Notes: a model not told the origin generated them from the sequence alone. Positions 1-11,862 are shown, numbered from the stretch's first letter. The stretch: 64,000 nucleotides of DNA from Boswellia sacra (GCA_013180625.2 SNVD02002538.1:806001-870000), one strand, 5' to 3'. Translations and numbers: made by a program.

Positions 1-1850
1 TGCATTTTGTGGTGATGATGAATCTGATGGTTCAAGTGACCAAGGAAACTTCCTTGAGCTTTTACGATTTCTCGCTGAGCATAATGAAGATGTAAAAGCT
101 GTTACTTTGGAGAATGCTCCTGAGAATCTTAAATTGACATCACTTGATATTCAAAAGGATATTGCAAGTGCTATTTCCCTTGAAACTCGTATTGCTATAA
201 TTAGAGATTTGGGTGACTCATTATTTTCCATTATGATTAATAAATCTCGTGATACATCTGTTAAAGAGCAAATGACTGTTGTTTTGCGTTATGTGAACAA
301 AAAAGGTCTTGTTGTAAAACGCTTAATAGGAATTGAACATATTACTAGTACCACAGCTCTCTCACTTAAAGCAACACTTGATAATCTATTTTGTAAGTAT
401 GGATTGAGCATATCTAGGTTGCCAAGGCTATGATGGAGCTAGTAACATGCAAGATGAATTCAATGGGCTTAAAACACTCATTTTGAATGAGAATAATTGT
501 GCTTACTATGTTCATTGTTTTGCACATCAACTCCAATTGGCTCTTGTAGCGGTTGCAAAGAAACATGAAGATGTTAATGATATTTTTAACATAATTGCAA
601 TCATTGTTAATATTGCTGGAGCTTCATCTAAGCGTAGTGATATCCTTCGAGAGAAAAAAGCTCTTAAAGTTAAGATATCAATAATGCTGAACTTTCAAGT
701 GGACAAGGTCTCAATCAAGAGACTAATTTGAAACGTGCTAGTGATACACGTTGGGGATCACATTATGGTACAGTGATAAGTATAAATATCATGTTTTTAT
801 CCATAATTGATGTCCTTAAGATAATTGCACAGGATGGAAGCTCTGAACAAAGATTTCATGCCAAACATATTTCAAAGATGATGCAATCATTTAATTTTGT
901 GTTTACTCTCTTTTTTGATGAAATATATACTTGGCCTTATAAATGAATTGTCTCAAGCTCTTCAAAGAAAAGATCAAGATATTGTGAATGCTATGAAATT
1001 GGTTAGTGTATGTAAACATGGATTGCAAATGATGAGAGAGAAAGGATTGGATACTTTACTAGGTAAAGTATATTCTTTTTGTGTTAAGCATGACATTGAT
1101 GTCACTAACATGGATGATAGGTTTATAATTGAAGGGTGATCTATGCTTAATGCTCTAGAAATCACAAATATGCATCATTATCGGATAGATTTGTTTACAC
1201 TATTTCGGATATGCAACTTCAAGAGCTAAACAATCGCTTCAATGAGGCAAATACTGAGTTGCTTTAGTGTATAGCATGTTTATGTCCATATGACTCGTTT
1301 GGTGCTTTTGACAAACAAAAATTAATGCAACTTGCAGAATTCCATCCTAATGATTTTTCTGAAATGGAGCTCATGGCACTTGATATTCAACTTGATGGTT
1401 ACATTATGGATATACGTTCTAGCATTGAATTTTCAAGATTGAAAGGAATTGAGGATCTTGCAAAGAGAATGGTTGAGTTTAAAAAAGATATTTTGTATCC
1501 ATTAGTTTGGAAGTTAGTGACATTAGCATTAATTCTTCCAATTGCTACAACCAGTGTTGAGAGGGCCTTTTCAGCAATGAATTTTGTCAAGAACCATCTT
1601 TGAAATCGAATAGGAGATCGATGGCTGAATGATAACTTAATTCTATATATAGAGAAGGATGTATTTGATGCTATTGATAATGAAGATATCATTCAACGCT
1701 TTCAAAATATGAAATCACGTCGAGGACAATTGTAAAATTGAAAATGTATGAATGGATATCGCTATTTTTCTTCATTTTTTTATTGTCATTTTAAATTTTA
1801 CTGTTGTTTGGATTTGCCCCTCCTTGGCAGAAATCCTGGCTCCGTTTATG
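1..1850 (+). mobile_element. hAT transposon, 3' part (left copy)
   Basis: The 3' half of a hAT element enters from the left edge of the window. Its terminus (rc CATAAACGGAGCCAG) resembles the 5' terminus of the hAT at 62249 (CAAGGATGGAGGCAG), matching at 10 of 15 positions. It is followed at once by the 8-bp target duplication GACAGAAA (1851-1858), after which a gypsy integrase reading frame resumes. Adding the part of the right-hand copy that lies left of the matching position gives a full length near 3.45 kb. That suits hAT elements encoding a TTF/MYM zinc-finger transposase. Confidence 0.9.
2..1734 (+). pseudogene. hAT transposase (DUF4371 and hAT dimerisation domains), broken
   Basis: This is the middle and C-terminal part of a plant TTF-type zinc-finger hAT transposase. 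The frame is open from base 2 to 433 and then shifts several times, continuing at 447-731, 728-946, 897-1139 and 1325-1603. The DUF4371-like core shows YDGASNM at the first break and CAHQLQLALVAVA after it. The C-terminal hAT dimerisation domain is clear near 1490-1600 (YPLVWKLVTLAL, then SVERAFSAMNFVKNHL). An in-frame TGA follows, after which the tail NRIGDRWLNDNL and a final FQNMKSRRGQL can still be read before a TAA near 1734. Several frameshifts and stops mean it cannot make an active transposase. The same coding sequence appears at 63265-64000. Confidence 0.88.
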
Positions 1851-2092
1851 GACAGAAAGTCCTTTTATTTCATTCTCGCATCAAGTTATTTTCAGGTAAA
1901 TTACGTTCTCGATGGGTTGGACCTTTTGTTATTACTGATGTCTTTTCCTATAGTGCAGTGGAAATCAAGAGCTTAAAAACAGACAAAGTATTCAAGGTGA
2001 ATAGACACAAGTTGAAGCCTTACTATGAAAATTCAGTGATACAGGACATCGAGGAGGTACCACTCTACGAGCCAACTTATCTTGATAGGTGA
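1850..2092 (+). pseudogene. gypsy integrase C-terminus (fragment)
   Basis: Reading from GQKVLLF at 1850, through [17 protein letters not shown] and [14 protein letters not shown], this is the typical C-terminal tail of plant Athila/Tat integrases. It ends at a TGA at 2090-2092. The upstream residues FEVGQK lie at the far end of the window (62231-62248), and the hAT insertion splits the frame exactly between them. The frame upstream of 1850 (from the ATG at 1748) is hAT terminal sequence and not gene. The fragment itself shows no stop or frameshift. Confidence 0.9.
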
Positions 2093-2397
2093 GGGCAGGT
2101 AACGTTAAGCTGAGGATGTTAAACCAAGCACTTATTGGGAGGCAACCCAATGTTTTTGAAAACAATTAAAAAGGAAAAAAAGAAAAAATGTAGTAATGAT
2201 CAATTTTTGTGTCTCGAGGAGATTCCTCTCGTGGGCTCTATGCATCATAATTGATCAGGTTTTATCTCTCTTTGCCATCTGTCTCATTTGCTTTATCGTT
2301 TTTTTTTTTTACTTTTGTTTGCTATTCTATTTTTGTTTCTTTTATGTGTCTTTATTTTATTTTATTTTGTTTAATTTGATTATTCCGTCCTTTGCGC
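2093..2397 (+). other. Athila post-pol untranslated region
   Basis: Non-coding sequence directly after the polyprotein stop. The segment GTTAAACCAAGC...TTGGGAGGCAACCCAATG is characteristic of Athila/Tat elements downstream of pol. A T-rich run follows (2285-2390). No gene is seen. Confidence 0.6.
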
Positions 2398-2412
2398 TCA
2401 TTTGTGCAACAA

Positions 2413-2520
2413 CTTGAGGAAACACCCAAAAGGGAACTGAAGCCATTGCCTGAAGGTTTGAAGCGTGCATATCATGGAGAAGAAAAGACTCAAATGCATT
2501 ATCAGTAATATCTTTCCTTT
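2413..2520 (+). pseudogene. displaced piece of Athila pol upstream of RT
   Basis: The residues ELKPLPEGLKRAY followed by GEEKT, then (after a frameshift) LSVIS, resemble the conserved stretch just before the reverse transcriptase in Athila polyproteins (LKPLP, then LG, then PVIIS). Here it lies downstream of the integrase, out of order. The same region is missing from the right-hand copy between 59960 and 59990. It may be a rearranged piece of the element or a fragment of another one. Confidence 0.4.
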
Positions 2521-2689
2521 TCTCCTCTTTAATAGATATCGATATCTTTCTGTCAAACCTTCGTAAATATTTTCCTTCACTTCTTCAAAATGCCGTGTTC
2601 AAAATTTATAAAGTACGAATGACTAAACTTTGGATGTTAATTCTCCTAAAAATGCCTACAGATATCCAATGACTTATCGAAGCCAAGGG

Positions 2690-3137
2690 AAGATTGTCCG
2701 GTGAGCTTGATTTTAATCTTATAGTATACATGCCTGGTCTAGGAAAGAGCTATTACGCCAAGAGGTGACAAGCAAAGAGGTTACAAGTATGTTATAAATG
2801 TGCTCGATGGAATTGTAACCAGAGTTGTCAGTCATTAGGTTTTGTGTCCAGGAATAGAGAAGATAAACTTTCGTTTAAGAATGGTTTGAGTAATGAGTCT
2901 CTGGATAATATTTTACTAACTCTTGAGTCACATTCTTGTGGACTTGTTCATCGTGAATTGCTTAATATATGAACACAATTTCGTGATGAACTGCAGCGTT
3001 ATAGTTTAGGGAATTTGACTGAAAATGACCCTATTTGCCAGTCTATAAGAAAATTGGATGGGAAGCATATTCCTAACTCATAAAAGGCGTTTCAATCGTT
3101 ACTGGATGTAAAACCAGAGAAAGATGTAAGCCACAAT
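2690..3137 (+). pseudogene. unidentified ORF relic
   Basis: One frame stays readable for about 150 codons with only three stops (TGA, TGA, TAA). It contains CYKCARWNCNQSCQSLGF, then HRELLN, then a region reading YSLGNLTENDPICQSIRKLDG and ending FQSLLDVKPEKD. The four closely spaced cysteines could be a degenerate metal-binding site. I do not recognise the family. It lies between pol and the LOG pseudogene in the 3' region of the gypsy, so it may be an element-encoded ORF or another captured host fragment. Low stop density is the only evidence that it was once coding. Confidence 0.4.
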
Positions 3138-3585
3138 CACAATTACTTGTATATTTGAATGTGTGTTATTATTGTTGAAATTTATTTTTCTTGTTTTGTT
3201 TGATTGATTATTATTGTTGTCTTTGTGTTGTTGTTATTTGTTGATTTTGTTTATTTTGATTTCAAGTTTTCTTTTTGACAAACCACACGGCTACCTATAA
3301 TATAAGCACATGTGGAAGACAAGTGTGGGGGTTTTGTCAACCCCCATCGAAAGCATATCTCAATTTTTCAAATCTTGGAGTGATAAATATGCATCGAGCA
3401 ACCCCCACCGAAATTACGTTCCCATATGTCAAATTTGAGAGCATTACGTATGTATCCATCCATTTTCCATATTTTCAAATGTCATTATTACAACATCTTT
3501 TGACCTTGAAAAACACAATACCTAATGTGCATCATTGTTTTACACATGATTAGGTCACATGTAGAAAACACCAATTCGGTGATTC
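3138..3585 (+). other. non-coding stretch before the LOG pseudogene
   Basis: Contains a T-rich segment (3170-3270) and a GTGTGGGGG tract at 3323 like those at 6030 and 12451. A short ORF at 3275-3553 has no recognisable similarity. No gene is called. Confidence 0.4.
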
Positions 3586-4209
3586 CGAAATATATGCGTA
3601 TTTTATGGATCTCAATTTGGTAAAGATGGAGAGTTTGTAGCAGCAGCTTTTGATCTTGGTAGGGTATTAGCTGAGAGGCATATTTATTTGGTTTATGGAT
3701 GGGGTAGCCTTGGGTTAATGGGGTGTGTGTCAATAGCTGCAAACTTAGCAGCGAGCCAAGTTCTCGGCATTATCTCTAAACCATTAGTTGTACGACATAT
3801 CATAGGCAACACAATAGGAGAAAAGTTATAGATTTCAAGCATGCGTGAGCGTATTGCACATATGCTTTTTAACTCTGATGCATTTATAGCTCTGCCGGGT
3901 GGTTATGGTACATTAGAGGAAATATTTCAAATCACCTCTTAGGCACAGCTAAACATCCATCGAAAACCCATTGGTTTGTTAAATGTCAATAAATTTTTTG
4001 ATGGTCTATTATCTTTTCTTGATCAAGCTGTAGAACAAAACTTCGTCTCACAATCAACGAGGCAAATCCTGGTTACGGCTTCAACTACAGAGAAGTTGAT
4101 TGACAAACTACAAGAATTCGTTCATTCACCTATTCCATCAATAGCTCGGATAAATTGGTTTGTGGAAGGCAGTAAAAGGTATAAACTGGATTTGACGCTC
4201 TACCTGTAA
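3586..4209 (+). pseudogene. LOG: LOG-type cytokinin-activating enzyme, intronless pseudogene
   Basis: One uninterrupted frame of 208 codons reads as a plant LOG protein (cytokinin riboside 5'-monophosphate phosphoribohydrolase, which releases active cytokinin bases in the cytosol). It runs CVFYGSQFGKDGEF, then LAERHIYLVYG, GSLGLMG, the MRERIAHM segment, the family signature PGGYGTLEE, and a C-terminus ending LDLTLYL. No introns interrupt it, although plant LOG genes have several, so it derives from a spliced transcript. The family YGGGS loop reads YGWGS here. Two in-frame TAG codons (3829-3831 and 3940-3942) break it, the second at a Trp usually found just after the signature. The N-terminal start is not evident. 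It lies in the 3' non-coding region of an Athila-like element, in the same orientation. It could have been captured by that element, or inserted later as a processed pseudogene. I see no poly-A tail. Confidence 0.85.
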
Positions 4210-4408
4210 TCTTTATCTACTGGTTTGCTTCACTTTTATTTGCTTTCTTTTAGTTGTGGTTATTTGAGATTTTTCAAGTTATTTCTTTTGACTTTCGCCA
4301 TAGGTAATATTTTCTAATCTTGCCTTTTGGAGTGGTGGATTGGGTATCAAAAGTTCAAGTTCTCTTGAAACGCATTCTGGATCTCTTCGATCCGGAATGG
4401 TTAAATTA

Positions 4409-5010
4409 GGCTTGGAACCGGGGCAGGGCGAGTACGGGGCAGCCGATATCCATCCCCGCCTTGTGGCATTATTTTTCGCCCTGCCCCGTTCAGTTCGGGG
4501 GCAATGGTGCCCCCGAACTGAACTGGGCGGGGCAAAAAAAATTTAGGCGGATCCATACCCACCTAGCCCCGCCCTATCCATTTATAAATTCGTGGAAATT
4601 TTTTTTTTTAAGTAGACCCACCATATTTAAAAACTTTTTTTATATATACATGTAGACAAATTTTAGTGAAGTGGAACCATTCTATTTAAAAACTTTTTTT
4701 TATATACTTTGTCAAATTTCAAGACACCCATATATATATATATATATTAAAAGTTAAAACTTATCAAAATCATCCTTTAAAATTACATATCAGTCCATAT
4801 ATTTTATAATTTTTCATATACGCCTTTTTATAATGCAGGCGGGGCGGGTCAGACGGGTCTAGAAGTCAGACTTAGCCCCAGACTCGCCCCAACCGAGGCA
4901 ACATCCATTGGGATCCAGACCTGCCCCGAACAAGCAATGGGGCAGGTCAAGCCTTGCCCCTTCTTCACGGGTCGCATTGGGGCCCCGAACCCATAGGGTC
5001 AAATGCCCAA
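4409..5010. repeat. GC-rich, inverted-repeat-like insertion
   Basis: Two GC-rich ends (4415-4580 and 4838-4990) rich in GGGGCAGG/CCCCGCCC motifs flank an AT-rich core with a doubled (A/C)TATTTAAAAACTTTTTT segment. An internal palindrome (CAGTTCGGGGGC...GCCCCCGAACTG, 4490-4522) stands out. The ends are partly complementary, like a non-autonomous DNA transposon. A 15-bp near-repeat, CTTGAAACGCATTCT at 4365 and CTTGAAACACATTCT at 5229, brackets the region, but I could not fix the boundaries. Confidence 0.4.
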
Positions 5011-6252
5011 GCCTAGGCTGAATAAGGGGGTTAACTTCTGAACTTTTGAGACCCATCCTGACTAACTTGTTTTTGTTTACTGACTGTTGGATTTTGTTGT
5101 TTTATGAGTAAGTTGAGTTTTATGTAATTTAAAGTTGTTATGTGTTTTTTTTTTGTCTCTATCAGGTCCGATTAAAAAAATTATGGAAAAGAAATAAAGA
5201 ATTTCAAAATATGGTGTTTCTTTAACCCTTGAAACACATTCTAACTATATAAATTTGTAGTTTGTTTATTTACTGTTGTTTGAAGTGTCTTGTATCTTTT
5301 TTGTTAATTTATAATAAAGGTATATAGGCTGAAAACCTTAAGTCTACAGGCTACTGGTCATAAGGATTGTTGAAATATACAATCTTGACTCAGGTCTAAC
5401 AACGCCATGTACATCTTTTCTTGCATTTTGTGGGCTGATGATAAGGCAATCATTGAATTGAGAATAACTTTTGAAAAATAATAAATGATGCATAGATCTG
5501 TGTGCTTGAAATGTTTGTTGGTTTTTGCTTTACTTTTGATTCCTTGCACAACTTTGAGTACTGGGCCATTATCATTGAGTTATTCGTTTACTTAGAGAAG
5601 GTTTATGCAATTTAAGTGTTTCTTTAGATTTCAATGAATTATAGAACTTGTTTGATAGTCACTTGAGGCAAAATCCTAGACTGTGTAATATTAGGGAAAT
5701 GATTTAGGCCATCTTTAAACCGTTTAAGCCTTCATAGCCAACCTTGAATGAAATTGATCCCTAATTACCCATTTGAGCCTCTTTAAGCTATTTTCCTTAT
5801 TAACTCACTAAAAGATTTCCTAACTTTAAACGAATTTTTTCAAACAGTTTATCCTTTACCTATGAGCATGTAGATCATTCACGATCACATTTTGAGTTAT
5901 GCTATGGTTTTGGGAAGTTAAAGGAGGTTGGATGGTATCATAAGCAAAGAAAGTGAGTTCTATTATGTTTGAAAAAAAAAATCTATACTTATCTTCCACG
6001 TGCTTAAACATTGAGGACAATTTGTTGTTTAAGTGTGGGGGAGGGGTAGTTAAAAATAAAAAAAAAAATAAGAGAAAGAGAAGAAGAAGAGATCTATGCC
6101 CTTGAGTGTTTCTAAAAAGAATGAAACAACAAAGTATGAGGGTGTAGTTTCTTTGTTATATTAAAAAAAAGAGATCGAGTGTTCTAAATAAGCTTGGGTG
6201 AGTTACCTGGTGAACTGAAATGAATTTGTGTTATGGGGTTGAGCTCTACATA
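5011..6252 (+). other. Athila 3' region, non-coding
   Basis: No gene seen. The stretch around 6010-6050 (AACATTGAGGACAATTTG, then AAGTGTGGGGGAGGGG) is typical of the Athila 3' region, a polypurine-like tract inside the element. The TSD of the nested CACTA element ends here (ATA, 6250-6252). Confidence 0.5.
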
Positions 6253-6272
6253 TACTACAACAGAAAGGACAA

Positions 6273-6525
6273 TTTACGGCGGGCCAAAACCGTTGCAAAA
6301 AGGTTTTTACGGTGGTTCTACGGCGGTTTCTATCCGACGTAAAAGCAACCGCAGTAAAAGCTTTTACGGTGATTTTTATCCACCATAAATAACTTTATAC
6401 GGCGGTTTAAATGTTCATCGTAAAAAGGTTCGACGAAATTTTGGGACACCCTTTTACGGCGGTTTATGAACCGCTACAAATATTTGCGGCAGTTTCAAAA
6501 CCGTCGTAAAAAGCCTTTTTAATAT
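6273..6525. repeat. CACTA subterminal repeat array
   Basis: About ten short copies of ACGGCGGTTT-like motifs alternate in direct and inverted orientation (for example at 6276, 6307, 6321, 6366, 6399, 6451 and 6484). This matches the subterminal repetitive region of CACTA elements, where the element-encoded DNA-binding protein docks. Confidence 0.8.
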
Positions 6526-6959
6526 TTTTTAACATATTTTTTTCATTTAATCCCCGCTTGCTGTTTTACAAATTGAGTTCACATGTCTACCCTGTCTGCT
6601 GTTTACAAATTGAGTTCACATGTCTAAAAAATATTATTGTATAACATTTCAGTAATTATATGCATTCAATATAAATATAAAAACAAACGAAATATGAAAG
6701 CATCTCATTTAAATGGTTTTAAACGTATTGTAACAAACAAATCAAATTTAACTCTATCATAATTCACATTGTTTAACATCTAATAAGCAAATAATTAAAC
6801 AATATCTCTAATAGTTCATCAACCTCCATATAAGTGCAAACCACAAAACTTGAACTTACCTGCAAGAATAAATTTGTAACTTAGATAATATTCATTTAAT
6901 AAGATTGCTTAATTTGGAACAAATAAGATTATTTATACGTACTCATGTTCCTGATCTGA

Positions 6960-8846
6960 TATGTCACGAGTGACATCATTTGTTCCATGACTATCAGGTT
7001 GAAAATGACTTTGGTGTCCACTTGAAGCATCTAGAACCTATTTAGAACAAAGAATATCAAACGCAAGTTAAAGTATAAATCATCTGAAACTTTTAAACTT
7101 TATGAAAATATGTGAATACCGGTCTATTTGCACGCCGTTGTGCAAATTCTGGAAACGTCTCTTGTAGAAAGGAAAGGACTTCAGCATGCGTCATCTTCAA
7201 GTTATTGTATTCTTCCTTCAAGTAATTGTGTTGTTCATTCAAGTTGCTGTGTGCTTGTTGTAAGGCACTAAACTGTTCCCTCAATTGATTATCAGATGAG
7301 CTGCATCATCCGTGAATGCCAATTGGAGATGGACCATGACCGTATGTCCGAGCATAGCCACGATGATCAGGTCCCATTACGTTGCCAAATACCTCTTCTC
7401 TCACTTGTTGAGTTTGTTGCTCTTGTGTAAATTGAGACAAACTATCATTAAATTGACTCTACAACATTATCAAAACAAATAACAAGTTAAAGAAAGATAA
7501 AACAATAAGCAAAATAATTTCATACATAATAGATGAATAGATAGGTTCAAAAAATTAAAGAACTTACAATTATTTCTGCACTTTCATCATCACCTATTTC
7601 CCCAGTACTTTTTGTTCTGGTTTTGATGAAGACACTAATACGATCAGTTTGTTCGCCATTTCTTATCATCTAACCAAAAAAAGAAAACAACTAATATAAA
7701 GGTTTATTATCATTTACAAGTACTTAAAAAGTGAAGTTACTTACCAAAAACATCATAAAAAATAGACACATCCCATATCTTAGCAATACAATGGTAACAT
7801 AATAATAGACACATCCTATTTCTTAGCAAGACAATGGTAACATAATAGAAAGATCAACTCCCACAAAATTGAAATAACAACTGCTAATAAGATACAACAT
7901 CTTCATAACTAATAAATAAATAGCATGCAAAACTTACCTCTTCTCATTTTTGGGCAAACGATGTACGACCTGTTCGATGAAGTGCAACCTGTTGTGTACG
8001 GTTTACCTTATTCTTTTCTGCAACTTCCTATAATACAAACAATTTTAAAGGTTTACGTATTATAGAATTTATAACTACATACAAATAACTATTTGGGTAT
8101 AGATATCATGTATTGAGTTAGACATATACTTTGGCTTCTTCCGTCCCCTAATAAGCTACAAGAATAGGCCACTGGTCGGGGTTAACTCTAGAAGGAGTGA
8201 AAGCTAACCGAGCCTCATCTGTATCAAATTTCTTGTAATATTCTCTCTTGACACGAGCTTTCCAATCCCTCCAAAGATTCTCAACTGCTTTTAGACAATG
8301 AAGTCTATACTCATTAAGAACATCTGCATTATCCTACAATAACAAATTATAATATATTAACATAGATTCAAAAAAATATGTTCTAACCCAAGAATTTCTT
8401 ATAAATACTCACCTTTAATTCTTTCCAAATATCATCTAAAAGATGTTGTGGCATGCTTTGCCATCGTGGACAAGTCAGTAGAGCCATGTTGCCATTCTTT
8501 GCTATGATTCTGAGTTGGGAGGTTAATTTATCTTTGTTTGCATTTATTAGTTGCCACTGAGAGTTAAACTCTATATGCAACCTTTGCCCTGTTCCCCACT
8601 CACGAATAGTGCGAGCTGATCCATGACCTTTTACAACCTTTGGTGTACCACCATCATCTTAAAAACAAATAAACAAATGAGAAAACAACTTTAAATGTTA
8701 ATTAGTAAAGGAATCTTATTTATGTACATACCTTGCTCTCCGTTATTTGTCTGAGTTTGAGAAGATGTCGATTGTCATCGAGTTTCTGCTTCCTTTTGTA
8801 TTATACTCTCCATTTAGATGTCTTGATGTCTCTTTGGTGGCATAGT
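6960..8846 (-). pseudogene. En/Spm-type plant transposase (Transposase_24), multi-exon, decayed
   Basis: Read on the minus strand from about 8846 (MPPKRHQDI, then a stop), exons can be followed. At 8670-8383: an HIEFNSQW segment and then LTCPRWQSMPQHLLDDIWKEL. At 8335-8150: LKAVENLWRDWKARVKREYY, then DEARLAFTPSRVNPDQWPILVAY and a stop. At 8029-7937: EVAEKNKVNRTQQ, then GRTSFAQK. At 7670-7570: MIRNGEQTDRISVF. At 7460-7093: a Gln-rich and then coiled-coil region, EQFSALQQAHSNLNEQHNYL. The WRDWKAR and KN(K)xNR blocks are hallmarks of the plant Ptta/En/Spm family (Pfam Transposase_24). Stops at the N-terminus, after LVAY, after AQK and at GIHG show that it is no longer functional. Confidence 0.8.
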
Positions 8847-8919
8847 TACCTACAAAAAAACAAAACAGAAAACCATGTTATCATCATTTGTTATATGTCA
8901 TAATATTAACTTAGAATTT

Positions 8920-9480
8920 TTTGGGTAGTGGGCTAGTGTCTTTTCTTTTTTATAATAACACACTAGTGGGTTTAGTGGACTAATGTGTTAAGTTTTTAAA
9001 TGGGCTAGTTATTTTTTTGGTTTAGTGGGCTAATGCACTTTCCTTGTTGGCTTAGTGGCCTACTGTAGGTATTTTTGTTGGATTAGTTGTCTATTTATTT
9101 ATGCTTTTTGGGGTTAGTGGGGTGGTGTCTTTTATTTTATATTAACTCTAGGATTTTGTGGGTTGCCCATTTTGCTTTTGTTGTGGCATATGTATCGGCT
9201 GCTAAAGTTTTTTAGTTTGCTGGGATGGTGTTATTCTTTTTTTTATTTAATGGGCTGTTGTCAATAACTTGTTGGGTTTAATGGACTGATGTCTTCTATT
9301 GAGGTGGTAAGCTCTTTGTTCATTTAGTGGGTTGGGATCTTCCTTTTTTAACTTGTTTAGTAGGCTACCCAATTTGGTTATATGGTAGGGTCTCTCTTTG
9401 TTCATGTGGTGGGCTGGGGCCTAATTTTTTTAATTTGTGTAGTGGCTGCCCACATTTTCCAAACCATGACACTATAGTAT
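8920..9480. repeat. diverged TTTAGTGGGCTA-type repeats
   Basis: A short motif resembling TTTAGTGGGCTAATGT recurs at irregular spacing through this stretch (for example near 8931, 8966, 8996, 9023, 9050, 9107, 9240, 9320 and 9400), with T-rich linkers. It looks like an old degenerate minisatellite inside the CACTA element, between its transposase gene and the captured ADH3 piece. No coding potential is seen. Confidence 0.5.
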
Positions 9481-9789
9481 TCTTCAGCTAATTTATCATC
9501 GGTACTGATGTCTTTAACAAAGTCAACTTCCCAAATCATGAATGTGTGATCAATGTCAAACAAAATCATAGAACACCTTCAGTACTTAAACTAAGAGAGA
9601 GCGAGCCACTTCTCAAAAAGTCCAGCTAAACATACATATCAAAACTAGCAATTCAAAAAACCAGTCGAATATTTTATGGCACAAGTATCAATGTGTAATG
9701 TGTGCTACAATGCATGCAACAATTAGTTAAAAATATCTATTATTTTTAAACACTGTCGCTTAAGTAAAGAACGTGCCTTAAACCTCCTA

Positions 9790-10935
<1,146 letters not shown>

Positions 10936-11015
10936 ATACGAGTAGGAACACCACAGCCAATGAGGCACACTTTATCTAAAGGAGCTTATGTATCTAAAGG
11001 AGCTTATGGATCAAC
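10936..11015 (-). pseudogene. ADH3: captured ADH3/GSNOR exon, preceding one
   Basis: The minus strand reads APLDKVCLIGCGVPT, the segment that directly precedes the NAD-binding exon in class III alcohol dehydrogenases (LDKVCLLGCGVPTG). The intron between this exon and the one at 9850-9932 is about 1 kb and was captured with them. Two changes break it. A 17-bp tandem duplication (10975-11009, around CTAAAGGAGCTTATG) repeats APLD and introduces stops. The splice donor after the final Thr reads TCGTATC where an AGGTATC-like donor is expected. The 5' boundary of the exon is uncertain. Confidence 0.75.
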
Positions 11016-11274
11016 CTTATTTTAAGTATCAATATATTTCTAACAGAAATCTACAAGCTGATTTTATTCAATATAGACAATCAGTAGCCATGCGGAATAC
11101 AACAGCTACCACAAATACACCTTAATATTGTTAATTCTTCAGTACAAACAAAACTGGAAGCATAAGGTGACCATCAGTAATGAGCCTATCAGACTTTGTA
11201 ATTACTGACTAAGTGCAGAAACGAGCATGCATCTTTACTATCAGACTACTACACCATCAATAATTCATTGATCA

Positions 11275-11340
11275 ACAACCACTCCACACCCAATCGCACA
11301 ACCACTCCATACCCAATCGAACAACCACTCCACACAATCT
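11275..11340. repeat. short tandem repeat, about 23 bp x 3
   Basis: The unit CAACCACTCCACACCCAATCG is repeated about three times with small changes. Confidence 0.7.
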
Positions 11341-11489
11341 AAAAAATCATGCACCAATTAACAAAAATTAAACAAAAACCACCCAATGACACACTACACA
11401 ACACACCAAAAATCTCACACCCAATCAAAAAAACCAAAAACATAACTTATCAAATCAAATCCAAACACAACACAGCTTACCTATCAACA

Positions 11490-11862
11490 AGGCTTTGTCA
11501 CGAAGAAGTGATGGCAGATACAACGACAGCTGCAGGAGCAATGTAGGTAACAGTAGTGGCGGGTGGTCGATTTTAGGGTAGAGAGAGACGCGGAGGGAGA
11601 CCGAGAGGAAAAAAGGCTCCGTCACGCAGAAGCGACGATGGATACGATGGCAGCTGTAGGAGCAACAGAGGTAACAGCAGCGACGGGTGGTCGATTTTGC
11701 GGTAGAGAGAGACGCAGAGGGAGACCAAGAGGAAAAAGGGCTCTGTCACGCAGAAGCGACGGCAGATACGATGGTAGCTGCAGGAGCAATGGAGGTAACA
11801 GCAGCGGCGGGTGGTCGATTTTGCGGTAGAGAAAGACGCAGAGGGAGACCGAGAGGAAATCA
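11490..11862. repeat. 124-bp tandem repeat, three copies
   Basis: The landmark GTCACG(A/C)AGAAG recurs at 11498, 11622 and 11746, exactly 124 bp apart. The third copy runs to about 11862. The unit is GC-richer than its surroundings, with GCAGGAGCAA and GAGACCGAGAGGAAA segments. Several frames stay open across all copies on both strands because the repeat lacks stops, which explains the ORFs here. It sits near the right end of the CACTA element, next to the only right-hand subterminal motif. Confidence 0.9.

Noticed and set aside
1748..1850. ATG at 1748 as the start of a 114-residue protein
   Set aside because: Bases 1748-1850 are the hAT 3' end. Only the part after 1850 is gypsy integrase, and the fusion is an accident of insertion.
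9480..9575. Minus-strand frame starting MILFDIDHTFMIWEVDF as another captured exon
   Set aside because: Open for only about 40 codons, no recognised similarity, no convincing splice sites. It does not match the next ADH3 exon.
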